Of a DNA stretch of 35,204 nt, positions 1 through 8,600 are shown piece by piece. Every line of letters begins with the position of its first letter. Position 1 is the stretch's first letter. The notes under the pieces were generated by a model. The model did no database searches. It saw only the letters and a list, made by a program, of their open reading frames with translations, and was not told the origin of the DNA. The stretch is from positions 1-35,204 of IMG/VR virus record IMGVR_UViG_3300036828_000399, one strand, 5' to 3'. Source of the stretch: a virus. A program made the position numbers and the translations under genes.

Positions 1-1185
1 CCTGAACTTTTGTCATTGAACTATTGGATTAGACTTCCGTCTGCCGGTACTGTTACGACACCTGGTATTCAAGCTACTCCTGGTCTTGTTTCAATGACAA
101 AAGTTCAGGGCGAAGCAATCCAGGTTGTACCTGGAGGGTTAGGTTCTGAAGATATTATAGGTGGTGTGATTATCAACCCTCTTAGTGCCACAGATCAAGG
201 ATTGGCAACCGTAGAACCGTTATTTGTAGATTTTACTGGCCCAGCCTATTCTTATGTGACTGGTACAACACAAGAGTTAGCACCTGGGGATAGTATTGAT
301 ATTCCCGCTAATTGTACGACAGGAGTGTGGGTCTGTGCAGCTAGTGGAATGCATCAGTTCACGTGTGTTATTCAGCAAGCTATAGACTCTGTTACATTGC
401 CAACAGATGTAGAGGTAAAGGGTTCTTTTCATTATTCTTCAGTAATAGAACAAAATGAAGATGCTACATTTGACACTAATAATGTGATTTTTACTTCGCT
501 TTCAGAAATTCAGGCGTTTAATATGATTGGTCCTGATTATCTGTATATTTGTCATTATAATAATCTAACATTTGCATTCAGTAGTCGTGGTAGGTTGTAT
601 GAACAAGCTGATCTATATCACTATGCTGGATCAGCATTAAGAAGTAGACATCAAACACAAATTATAGAAGATGCTAGCCAATTTAATCCAACTCTCATTA
701 CTTCTAACTCATTGCCAATTTGGTTGAATATGCCGAATTATGTTCCACCGTATCCTGGATTTATTTGCCCTATTCCACTATACCCATCTTTTTTGGTAGA
801 TGATAATCTACCTCCACCGTTTGGTGCTGTTCATATTGAGAAGACAGAAAATATAGAAATGGGCTCAGCTTTTGGACCACGTCTTCAACAGTCGCAGTTG
901 TGTAAGGAAATTGTTAGAATCCATTTATATGGTGCAGATAATCTGATGGCTAGTGATTTTGTTGCTTTTGTTGAACAATACTCACTTGATTGGATGAAAC
1001 TTGGTTTATCGGACTCCCCTGCTATTAAGGATGAGAAATTAACTCAACCAGAATTTAAGATTCTAGCCCCGCGTAAGATGATAGAATTTCGTATCAACTA
1101 TCGTCAAAACGTTATTCGTAATGAAGCTAGACAATTTATCGAACATGTCAAAGTTCAGTACTTTCCTCAATGGTTAAATAACTGA
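1..1185 (+). CDS. Tail structural protein, possibly tail-terminator-like (5' end cut by the window)
   Basis: The frame is open to the window edge. The first plausible start in view is TTG at 10 with no Shine-Dalgarno, so the true start is probably outside. Residues about 15-120 form a module also seen in the proteins at 16815 and 19530. Its shared signature is GG-x-I-x-NP, then A-x-DQG-[LI], then E-x-L-[FWY], then L-x-PG-x-S, then a W/A-A-S-x-x-H-x-FT end. The last about 100 residues (from FGPRLQQSQLC) look like a compact alpha/beta domain with a YGADN motif and an alternating EFRINYRQ strand, reminiscent of neck or tail-terminator proteins. Location just upstream of the sheath genes fits a tail-completion role. 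The stop overlaps the next start (TGATG), so the two are translationally coupled. The terminator assignment is inference; the shared module is seen directly. Confidence 0.6.
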   Translation, partial: PELLSLNYWIRLPSAGTVTTPGIQATPGLVSMTKVQGEAIQVVPGGLGSEDIIGGVIINPLSATDQGLATVEPLFVDFTGPAYSYVTGTTQELAPGDSIDIPANCTTGVWVCAASGMHQFTCVIQQAIDSVTLPTDVEVKGSFHYSSVIEQNEDATFDTNNVIFTSLSEIQAFNMIGPDYLYICHYNNLTFAFSSRGRLYEQADLYHYAGSALRSRHQTQIIEDASQFNPTLITSNSLPIWLNMPNYVPPYPGFICPIPLYPSFLVDDNLPPPFGAVHIEKTENIEMGSAFGPRLQQSQLCKEIVRIHLYGADNLMASDFVAFVEQYSLDWMKLGLSDSPAIKDEKLTQPEFKILAPRKMIEFRINYRQNVIRNEARQFIEHVKVQYFPQWLNN

Positions 1186-2669
1186 TGCCACAGATAAGTT
1201 ATCAAGCCTTATTCGCAGCATGTTATCCTGCTCTGGCAAAAGTTCAGAAACCAGGAGGAATTGTAGTTCAGTCTGCTGTTGGTGCTGGAGATGTTCCTAA
1301 TAAATCACCTTCTTGGGCTCCTGCAGCAATTCAAAATTGGGTAGACTATTGGAAATTAGGAGCTACACAACCATCTATTGTACTCGACTTCACCAATAAT
1401 CGTTATTATGATGGTATATCTAATGCAGCTACGCTTGCGTCAATGGTGCAGAACACAGGTACAGTTGACAATACCGGATTACAATTTACTGGGGCTAATA
1501 ACGTCAATTGTATTGGTGCATTTCTTACAGCACTTCAACAGGCTGCTGTGACTGTAGGTGTAGAAGTAAGCAATGCTGCTCAGGGATTAGCACAAGGTAT
1601 TCTTGCATTTGGTAGTGGAAATCCTGATGCACCAATTCTTCTAGATGATTCATCCGCCGGTTATTTTAACTCATGGAATGGTACAGGCTTAACTAGTAAT
1701 TATCAAGATTCTGTAGCGATTAATACGACAGCGCGGTGTGCTTCTAGTTGGAATAATGTAAGTCGTTCCATTATCTATGACAATACCGGTAATGTGAATA
1801 CTGCAGGAGCGACTTTTACTCAACCAGTGACAAGTGCAAAACTCGGTAACTATGGAGCGAATGCTCTACCTTACACCGGTAAAATTAAGAATCTAGCTGT
1901 GTATCCTGTTAAAGCATCTGCTGATTTAATGAATGCTCTTTCGTGGCGTGGTGCGTGGCGTCTTTCACCTTATGGTATTACGCTACGTGGTGTTTCTATG
2001 AAAAGTACTTCTAGTCTTACACCAGGAGTTAAGTTGAATTATGAGCGCATACAACCATGGACAATGACTCTTGGTTACTATCTTAATACAAGTAGTCTTA
2101 ATGGTACTGCAAATGTTATTTTTACTGATGTTCCAGTAGGGCCACCGTGGAGTGGTTTTGAGTGTTATGTTCTACCAAACGGTAAGCCTCGTATACGGAT
2201 TATGTCTGGGTGGGATGGAACGAGTGCTAATAACCGTATTGAAGTAGATGGAAATACTAATGTTTGTGATGCACATAATATCTTGTGTGTTACTTATGAT
2301 GGATCTAGTGTTGCGTCTGGTGTAAAAATATATCTGAATGGTACACCTATGGCGACGACAACTAACGTCGATAATCTTACTGGTACGATTGTTACAAATC
2401 AGAATTTTCAGATAGGTTATCAAAACAGTGGCACTGGACCGTATTTAGAGTTTGGTGATTTGATGATGACCTTTATTTTTGATAATGTTGTTCGTAGTGC
2501 CGCTTATATCGCAGCCGCTGCTGCATCTGAAGTTGCACCGACTGTTGATGCTAATACTCAGCTATATTATGATTTTCGTGAAAATACAGGGAATACAACT
2601 ATTGATCATTCAGCCAATAGTTTTATTGGGACATTCAATGGTGCTCAAACATGGTTGAGTTTAACATAG
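1185..2669 (+). CDS. LamG/concanavalin-like virion protein
   Basis: A 494-residue protein whose ATG overlaps the previous stop (TGATG). Residues 1-40 (LAKVQKPGG, then SAVGAGDVPNK) are nearly duplicated at the start of the next gene. Residues about 65-250 and 265-490 look like two beta-sandwich LamG-like domains. Signs are the GLQFTGANN opening, the IYLNGTPM strand with a following NFQIGY strand, and the LYYDFREN/IDHSANSF ending usual for phage LamG proteins. Such domains bind carbohydrate or decorate capsids and tails. The position ahead of the sheath suggests a virion surface protein made with the tail. No catalytic motif is visible. The exact role (decoration, receptor binding or host-surface adhesion) cannot be told from sequence alone. 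Confidence 0.65.
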   Translation: MPQISYQALFAACYPALAKVQKPGGIVVQSAVGAGDVPNKSPSWAPAAIQNWVDYWKLGATQPSIVLDFTNNRYYDGISNAATLASMVQNTGTVDNTGLQFTGANNVNCIGAFLTALQQAAVTVGVEVSNAAQGLAQGILAFGSGNPDAPILLDDSSAGYFNSWNGTGLTSNYQDSVAINTTARCASSWNNVSRSIIYDNTGNVNTAGATFTQPVTSAKLGNYGANALPYTGKIKNLAVYPVKASADLMNALSWRGAWRLSPYGITLRGVSMKSTSSLTPGVKLNYERIQPWTMTLGYYLNTSSLNGTANVIFTDVPVGPPWSGFECYVLPNGKPRIRIMSGWDGTSANNRIEVDGNTNVCDAHNILCVTYDGSSVASGVKIYLNGTPMATTTNVDNLTGTIVTNQNFQIGYQNSGTGPYLEFGDLMMTFIFDNVVRSAAYIAAAAASEVAPTVDANTQLYYDFRENTGNTTIDHSANSFIGTFNGAQTWLSLT

Positions 2670-2688
2670 CAATAAGGAGTAAGATCTA

Positions 2689-2985
2689 ATGCCACAGACA
2701 ACAATGATGCCGGTTTTTACCGCTGAGTATCCTATCTTGGCTAAGGTGCAGAAACCGGGTGGAGTAACCGTTCTATCGGCTGTAGGTGCTGGTGATGTGC
2801 CAAATAAGCCGACGTATGCTGCTGGAACTGTTCAAATGACTCAGCTTGTAGAATCTGAGGTTCAGGAAGCTGCACCAGCAGAAGAAGCTGTACCAGTAGA
2901 AGAAGTACCACCGGCAGAAGAAGCACCACCTGTGGAGGAAGAACATCCCTCACATGCTGGTAGAAAACCGAAACACCGTCATTAA
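2689..2985 (+). CDS. Small protein sharing the LamG protein's N-terminal module, acidic/proline tail
   Basis: This 98-residue protein has a clear AAGGAG 9 bases before its ATG. Residues 1-42 repeat the N-terminus of the LamG protein just upstream, including LAKVQKPGG and SAVGAGDVPNKP. The rest is low complexity: a run of E/P/A/V units (PAEEAVPVEEVPPAEEAPP) and then a basic, histidine-rich end (HAGRKPKHRH). The shared head suggests a common docking point or a partial gene duplication; the charged tail is probably disordered. I do not recognise a family. It lies between the LamG gene and the sheath gene and is presumably co-transcribed with them. Confidence 0.6.
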   Translation: MPQTTMMPVFTAEYPILAKVQKPGGVTVLSAVGAGDVPNKPTYAAGTVQMTQLVESEVQEAAPAEEAVPVEEVPPAEEAPPVEEEHPSHAGRKPKHRH

Positions 2986-3015
2986 GCTTCCATTTCTGCA
3001 TAAGGGAACGTAACC

Positions 3016-4494
3016 ATGGCAATCCAAACTCAGTTTAGCACGGATCCCAATGCGATTGTAACGGTTCACGTTTCAATCATTGAGGCTCCGACACCGAACA
3101 CATATCAACGCTCTGGAGCGTTGGTGACTTTTGGTGCTACGACAATGGTAGAAGACGATACGTCATTTTTGACCCAATTGTCAGATTTGACACCATTGCT
3201 TCAACCACCTATAGTTATCACCACAACGACATGGGCGGCTGGAGTTGTGACTTGTGCTACTTCTGGCCCAATTCCTGGTCCTCCTACTGTTGGTGATACT
3301 GTCACTCTTATTCTCAGTGGGTTTCAACCTGTTGGGTTTAATGGCAGGCATCTCTGCACGATCACCGCTGCAAATGGATTTACATTCCCATTGACTTTAA
3401 ATCCTGGGAGTGTGGCTACTGAAGGAACAGCTACTTCTGCTGGAGTTGTTGAACTTCAGCAAATGGCCACGACCTATTTTGGTCAGGGCAATGAACTTGG
3501 TATCTGGGTATTGGAGTTAGGATACCAGAATAGCCCTGTCAATGAAGTATCTGAGTTGGATGATTGGTTGACACAAAATCCACTCACCATTTATAATTTC
3601 TTAATGCCTCGTCGTTTTGGTAGTGATCCTACAATTTTGGGGACTGCTGCTACTCCGGCAGCATTTACGAACCTTCTTAAGAGGTTCCAAAATCCGGAAG
3701 CGATGGAGTATTTCTGGCTCACGGTTACTCCAGCTACTATGAATAATCTTGGGCCGACCTACAAAGATGTGCTCCAGATGGTTGAGTCGCCTGTACTTAC
3801 TGACCCTACACAAGAAAATCTTAATGATACTGAGGGTGAGTTTACGATGGCTGCAATGCTCTATAATGCAGTGGTCTATCGTGCTTCCAATACCAATCGC
3901 ATTGCTCCTATGGCATTCAAGTATGTCTATGGAGTCACGCAATATCCGCAGAAGGGCAACGGGCCTCTTCTCGTAAGCTTTAAGGCAGCGAATACGAACT
4001 ATATTTCAACTGGTGCAGAAGGTGGTATTGCGTTCACAATGATTTATGAAGGTGTGACACTTGATGGTCATGACTTCTTCAACTGGTGGTATACAATTGA
4101 TTGGGTCCAGATTGAGATTAATCTAAACCTGAGCAATGCCATTATTAATGGATCTAACAATCCGTTGGCTCCGTTGTACTATAATCAGGATGGAATTAAT
4201 TATCTGGAAGTTGTGCTCTTTGATACAATGCAAGATGCTCAGATCTTTGGCATGGTTTTGGGCAAAATCGAAATGACTCAACTTGATGGACCTGACCTTA
4301 CGTCAGCTATGTACGGTGGTCAGTTCGCTGGTAAGTGTGATGTGAATGCTGTACCATTCCTCAACTACACGTTGGCAAATCCCGGTGATTATAAGATTGG
4401 AGAGTACGATGGGCTTTCCACTCTGTTTATCCCGGCTCGTGGTTTCATCCACATTCTTGTGAATGTGGTTGCTTCTGATCTCGTATCCATATAA
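3016..4494 (+). CDS. Contractile tail sheath protein (DUF3383-like)
   Basis: A 492-residue protein preceded by AAGGGA and starting MAIQTQFSTDPNAIVTV, typical of DUF3383-type sheaths. Members polymerise around the tail tube and contract to drive it through the cell envelope. An insertion at about residues 65-145 (GDTVTLILSGFQPVGFNG then FTFPLTLNPG) is a small beta domain of the FCCH-like type seen in phage virion proteins; it recurs in the protein at 13598. Residues 150-490 carry the sheath core, with the WWYTIDWVQIEIN segment and a C-terminal region rich in strands. The tube gene follows after 10 bases, the standard sheath-tube order, which supports the call. The insertion probably faces outward on the tail (inference). 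Confidence 0.85.
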   Translation: MAIQTQFSTDPNAIVTVHVSIIEAPTPNTYQRSGALVTFGATTMVEDDTSFLTQLSDLTPLLQPPIVITTTTWAAGVVTCATSGPIPGPPTVGDTVTLILSGFQPVGFNGRHLCTITAANGFTFPLTLNPGSVATEGTATSAGVVELQQMATTYFGQGNELGIWVLELGYQNSPVNEVSELDDWLTQNPLTIYNFLMPRRFGSDPTILGTAATPAAFTNLLKRFQNPEAMEYFWLTVTPATMNNLGPTYKDVLQMVESPVLTDPTQENLNDTEGEFTMAAMLYNAVVYRASNTNRIAPMAFKYVYGVTQYPQKGNGPLLVSFKAANTNYISTGAEGGIAFTMIYEGVTLDGHDFFNWWYTIDWVQIEINLNLSNAIINGSNNPLAPLYYNQDGINYLEVVLFDTMQDAQIFGMVLGKIEMTQLDGPDLTSAMYGGQFAGKCDVNAVPFLNYTLANPGDYKIGEYDGLSTLFIPARGFIHILVNVVASDLVSI

Positions 4495-4504
4495 GGAGTG
4501 ACCC

Positions 4505-4945
4505 ATGGCCTTTCAGTTCACACCACCTGGAGTTCTGAATAGGCTCCGGGCTTCAGTAACATATAGTGACTTTCCACAACTCAACGTAACATCTAATTTT
4601 CTAACGACAGAGGGGATTAGATTAGCGTTGGAAGGAAATGCGACAGACCTGCTCCCAGCTATGGTCAGCTTGGTGAGTAGCCCAGCACCATATCTTGCTG
4701 CGTCAATAACAATGTCAATTGTTCGGAGTTCTACATTGGCGTCATTGTATCAGACTCAAATTGAAGATACAACGCTTATGGGACTTGTAACAATTTGGCC
4801 AGATACAGACGTGCTGAAGGGATTTATTATCAATAATGTGGCACTAGAAAGTGTCAGAGAAATGGCCTTTGCCGGTATGGAAGCGGCAATGGTGGTGACT
4901 GCTCGCGGCTACTACAACGTGAATACAGGATTCTTTGGAACATAA
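4505..4945 (+). CDS. Tail tube protein
   Basis: This 146-residue protein follows the sheath gene directly and has AAGGAG 8 bases before its ATG. Size, position and composition match tail tube subunits of contractile-tailed phages (DUF3277-like): an N-terminal region with NRLRASVTYSDFPQLNV, a long helix around TEGIRLALEGNA, and late strands (VVTARGYYNVNTGFF). Tube subunits stack as hexameric rings inside the sheath, with their length set by the tape measure. No enzymatic motif is expected or seen. The assignment rests mainly on order (sheath, tube, chaperones, tape measure) and length. Confidence 0.8.
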   Translation: MAFQFTPPGVLNRLRASVTYSDFPQLNVTSNFLTTEGIRLALEGNATDLLPAMVSLVSSPAPYLAASITMSIVRSSTLASLYQTQIEDTTLMGLVTIWPDTDVLKGFIINNVALESVREMAFAGMEAAMVVTARGYYNVNTGFFGT

Positions 4946-4960
4946 CTATAGGAGCAAAGT

Positions 4961-5527
4961 ATGGGAGAAGCCAAACTTAACAGGAAGTTGAATATTGTTT
5001 TAGAATTAGATGGAGAGAAAGGAAAAATATCTATTCATTCTACCCCAATATCAAAGGGGGTGTTTGAAGATAATTACCTTGTAATTTCCAGGACATTCAC
5101 AGCCATCTATGCGAATGGTCTTGGTCCAATGGCGGGGCCGCGAGTTGCGGCCTTAATGCTAAAGGACGAGGCAAAGAAGATTGATGCTGTTGATAAAACA
5201 ATTTCTCTCTTGGCTGAAATTACCAGGTTAACAAATGTGGTGGTTCCAGGTGAGAATGGCTGGGAAACTCTTCCGTTTGATGTTGCGAAGAAACGTGGTG
5301 CTTTAGATGAGGATAATGCATCGCTAGCGGAGAACTTCATTGTATATTTTATGTGTGCCTCGTCAATCCATCTACGGGGGGAGTTGGCGGTGGCAACGGA
5401 CGTCTTGAAAACAGTGTGGGGCGTGCTACATACCTCCTTGAATGCTACGGAATATATGCGTTCCTTGCCGACGTTGACGCAGGACGAGAATACTGGCGAG
5501 AGTCCCCCGACGGAAATGAGTCAGTAG
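4961..5527 (+). CDS. Tail assembly chaperone, short form (gpG-like)
   Basis: A 188-residue protein with TAGGAG 7 bases before its ATG. It lies between the tube and the tape measure genes, where phages encode the chaperone pair that coats the tape measure during tail assembly. The sequence is mostly helical after residue 60 (DEAKKIDAVDKTISLLAEI). A second frame, open to 5664, overlaps its 3' end by 175 bases or more, the classic G/GT layout in which a small share of ribosomes slip by -1 to make a longer fusion. A candidate slippery stretch, T CCC CCG, lies 9 codons before the stop. The function rests on gene order and overlap, not on a recognised motif. Confidence 0.75.
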   Translation: MGEAKLNRKLNIVLELDGEKGKISIHSTPISKGVFEDNYLVISRTFTAIYANGLGPMAGPRVAALMLKDEAKKIDAVDKTISLLAEITRLTNVVVPGENGWETLPFDVAKKRGALDEDNASLAENFIVYFMCASSIHLRGELAVATDVLKTVWGVLHTSLNATEYMRSLPTLTQDENTGESPPTEMSQ

Positions 5528-5664
5528 TCCAATGGGCCATGTCGTGGATAATGGACGAAGGCTTTAAGGCAGTCTTCGACGAATTCGAGGGTTTGGAAGA
5601 TTGGCCACATCAGGACAGACTCCAGTGGCAGCAGCGATATTTGATAGGACTGCTAAAGGCTTGA
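5353..5664 (+). CDS. Tail assembly chaperone -1 frame extension (GT-like part)
   Basis: This frame lies -1 relative to the preceding chaperone and ends 1 base before the tape-measure start. A GTG at 5353 is in frame but has no ribosome binding site, so separate translation is unlikely. The expected product is a fusion that begins at 4961 and shifts frame near 5503, adding about 53 residues (from PDGNESVVQWAMSW to IGLLKA). The added part is acidic and aromatic-rich (FDEFEGLEDWPHQDRLQW) and ends DRLQWQQRYLIGLLKA. T-domains of other phages bind the tube or tape measure, so this part is inferred to do the same. Coordinates give the open frame; the coding part used is probably 5506-5664. Confidence 0.6.
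   Translation: MCLVNPSTGGVGGGNGRLENSVGRATYLLECYGIYAFLADVDAGREYWRESPDGNESVVQWAMSWIMDEGFKAVFDEFEGLEDWPHQDRLQWQQRYLIGLLKA
5503..5509 (+). promoter_or_regulatory. Candidate -1 ribosomal frameshift site (T CCC CCG)
   Basis: In the chaperone frame the codons read AGT CCC CCG ACG. A slip of one base back over the run of five C would read TCC CCC GAC and continue to 5664. The A-site repairing is perfect; the P-site loses one pair, so this is not an ideal X-XXY-YYZ heptamer. It is the best homopolymeric site I see near the end of the short frame, but another position in 5353-5527 is possible. Confidence 0.4.
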
Positions 5665-5665
5665 A

Positions 5666-8600
5666 ATGGCTGAACTAAAGTTTGTCATTCCTCAACATTT
5701 AAATGAACCTCTCCAAAAATTGTTGGAGCAGGTAAAGGAATTAACTACTCAAACTGATAAACTTGCTAAAGGTATGAAACAAGTAGTTAATCTTTCATTA
5801 CCAACTAAGCAACCATTTGATCACAGTAAAATTGTACATCAGTTTCATTCTTTTTCACAAAATCTGCGTAGATTTGAACAAGCAATTCAGAATTCAACTG
5901 AATTATTACTTCGGCCTTTGAGTGGTTCTACTAAGATTATGATACGGACTATGGACGTGACTAAAGTCCTTTCCCGGTTAGAAGGGATGGGGATGATGTC
6001 AATTCCTATTGCTGGTCGACTGTGGGTTGGAGGGATCGGTGTTATTGGAGGTATAGCTGTTATTGGAATGGCTGTATTTGAAGTAATGAAATTTTTGATT
6101 GAAAAGACATTTGCAATGGCGTCTCTCACAGTGAGAGACAGTGTTACGGCTGTTGGACTTGGAACTAGTATTGGTGCTTTACGGGCTTTTAGAATTACAT
6201 TTGGAGGTAGAATTCCTGGTGCTGAACAGACTTTAGCAAATGTCGCCGGTGCCCAAATAGATCCAAGTTCTATGTCTTATACAATTTTACGTGTTCTTAA
6301 AATTAAGTCTTTGATGCAAACGACTACTGGTACAGTAGACGCCATGATTGCGGCGGCACATCTTGTGAAATCATTACCATTAGGAGCATATGCATTAATT
6401 GCACAAAGAAGTGGCTTGACTACTGTATTTCCGATTGATCAATTACGTGCTCTTCGTGCAATGCCAGAAAAAGAATTACAAGAAATGAAGGCTAAACAAG
6501 TAGAGCGTGAAAAGAAATTCTTTATTCCTAAAGAAGCTATTGATGCTATGAGAGATCTTTTTAATGCAGGTCAGGATTTTTTAAATAAATCTGAATTTGC
6601 TTGGATGAAGGCAGCAACAACAGGACGACCTGATTCTTTTATAACTGGGAAATCTACATGGAGCCACAATAAATTCAAAGGTAAACAGAAATTTCATGCT
6701 GATCTTGTAAGTGCTACTGCTCGTCTTTCAAGTGCTTCGGCAGATTTCATAAAGTATTTCTTAGATCTACCAGTTACTCAACAATTGATAAAATGGCTTG
6801 AAAGAGCTTTGAGTGGATTAGCTAGATTATTTAGAAGAATGACTCATGCATTGTCTGGTACAGTCGGTAAAGAGTTTATTCGTTCAGCTTTGAAGACACC
6901 AGTTGGTCCTGGTATGCCAGCAAGGAAGTTTCCTGGGCATCCAGGAGTTAGTTTGCCATCTAGACCTGGGCTTAGACCTAGTCGTCCAGGAGTGAGTCCA
7001 ACATTTAGACCTGGAATTGGGCCTGGACGACGACTGGCTCCTAGTCAGGGTCCAGGTCCTCCCCCGGTTACTGCTCCTTCTACTAGTCCAGGTGCTCCAC
7101 CTCCTACTGTTCCTTCTACTGGTCCAGGTGCTCCACCTGCTCCACCTGCTTATGTTCCTGCTCGCCCAGGTGCTCCACCTGCTTACGCTCCTGCTCGCCC
7201 AGGTGCTCCGTTGCCTATTGGTCCTATTCGTCCAGGTGCTCCACCTGCTCGCCCTTCTGCTCCACCTGCTTATGTTCCTGCTCGCCCAGGTGCTCCGTCT
7301 CCTATTGGTCCTGCTCGCCCAGGTACTTCACCTCCTCCTGTTCGCCCTAGTGCTCCACCTGTTCGCCCTAGTGCTCCATCACGCCCTGAAGCTCCATCTC
7401 GTCCTAGTGTTCCACCTGTTCGCCCTAGTGCTCCACCTGCTTATGCTCCTGCTCGCCCAGGTTCTACTGATCCAATACCAGCATATACTGGTCCTGGTAC
7501 TGGTATAACTGGCCGAACTTCGATTGCAGCACTAGAAAATGATCCAAAAACACAGGCTGCTATAGAAAGATTTCATCAAGCATTTCCTAACGTCGCTAAT
7601 TATAAAACTCAGCTTTATAGTCTTGTTCAAGGTGAATCTGGTATGGGCCGAAATATGGTCCAGAGGAATCAATATGCTGGTTATTTTGCACTAGGATCAG
7701 ATGAAGCATATCGAAAAATGGGTTTGAGTAAGCAACAATTCGCAGCATTACCATTTGATCAACAATTAGATGCTTACACTAGATGGGCGAAACAAAATGA
7801 TCCTTCTGGAACACATATCAGGAATTTAGGATTATTTAATGCTGCGAGTGCTTTGAGTTGGCAGGGTAAGCCAGATGATACTGTAGTGTATCCGGCTGGA
7901 TCACGTGAGGCAAGAGCGAATGCAAGTACATGGGGAGCTAATAGTAATGCGGGTGGAGCAGTCACAATTGGTGGTATAAAAAGATATTATTCAAGAAATG
8001 ATCCAGCAACTTCAAGACAATTAAATGATGTGACTGCTGTAGCTCCTGCTGCTCCATCCCAACCATTTGGTCCAAGACAACCCTTTGATCCAGCCAAGCC
8101 TTTTGATCCATCTAGACCCGCTGCTCCTACTACTTCTACTGCTCCAACTGCACCGATAGGACCAGATCAAACAGGAGGAGGTGGAGGTAAATTTACTCAA
8201 AGTCAACAAGGTGCAGGTAGGTCTGGTCAAGTAAGCCCTCAATTAGAAAAACAACTTGGTGCTGTAGCTGATAGAACTGGAGTTAATATTGATACATTTT
8301 CTGGAGGTGAAGTTCCAGGAGGATTTCATTCTGGGTCTGGTCGTCATGAACATGGTGGTGCTGCTGACGTAACATTGTATACAACTAATCCAGATGGATC
8401 AAAACATTATTTAAATTTTAATGATCCAACAGATAGAGCTAAAATTCAACAAGTTATTGCAGAGTCAAGAAGACAAGGAATTACTGGAATTGGAATTGGT
8501 CCTGGATATATGGAAGGTCATGAAGGAACCGCAGTACATTTAGGAGGTGGTACAGAAAAAATATGGGGAGAAGGAGGGCATGAAATTAAGGCTCCTGGAT

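Noticed and set aside
7017-7508. Leucine-rich frame over the proline repeats
   Set aside because: It is the shadow of the Pro/Ala-coding repeats of the tape measure in another frame.
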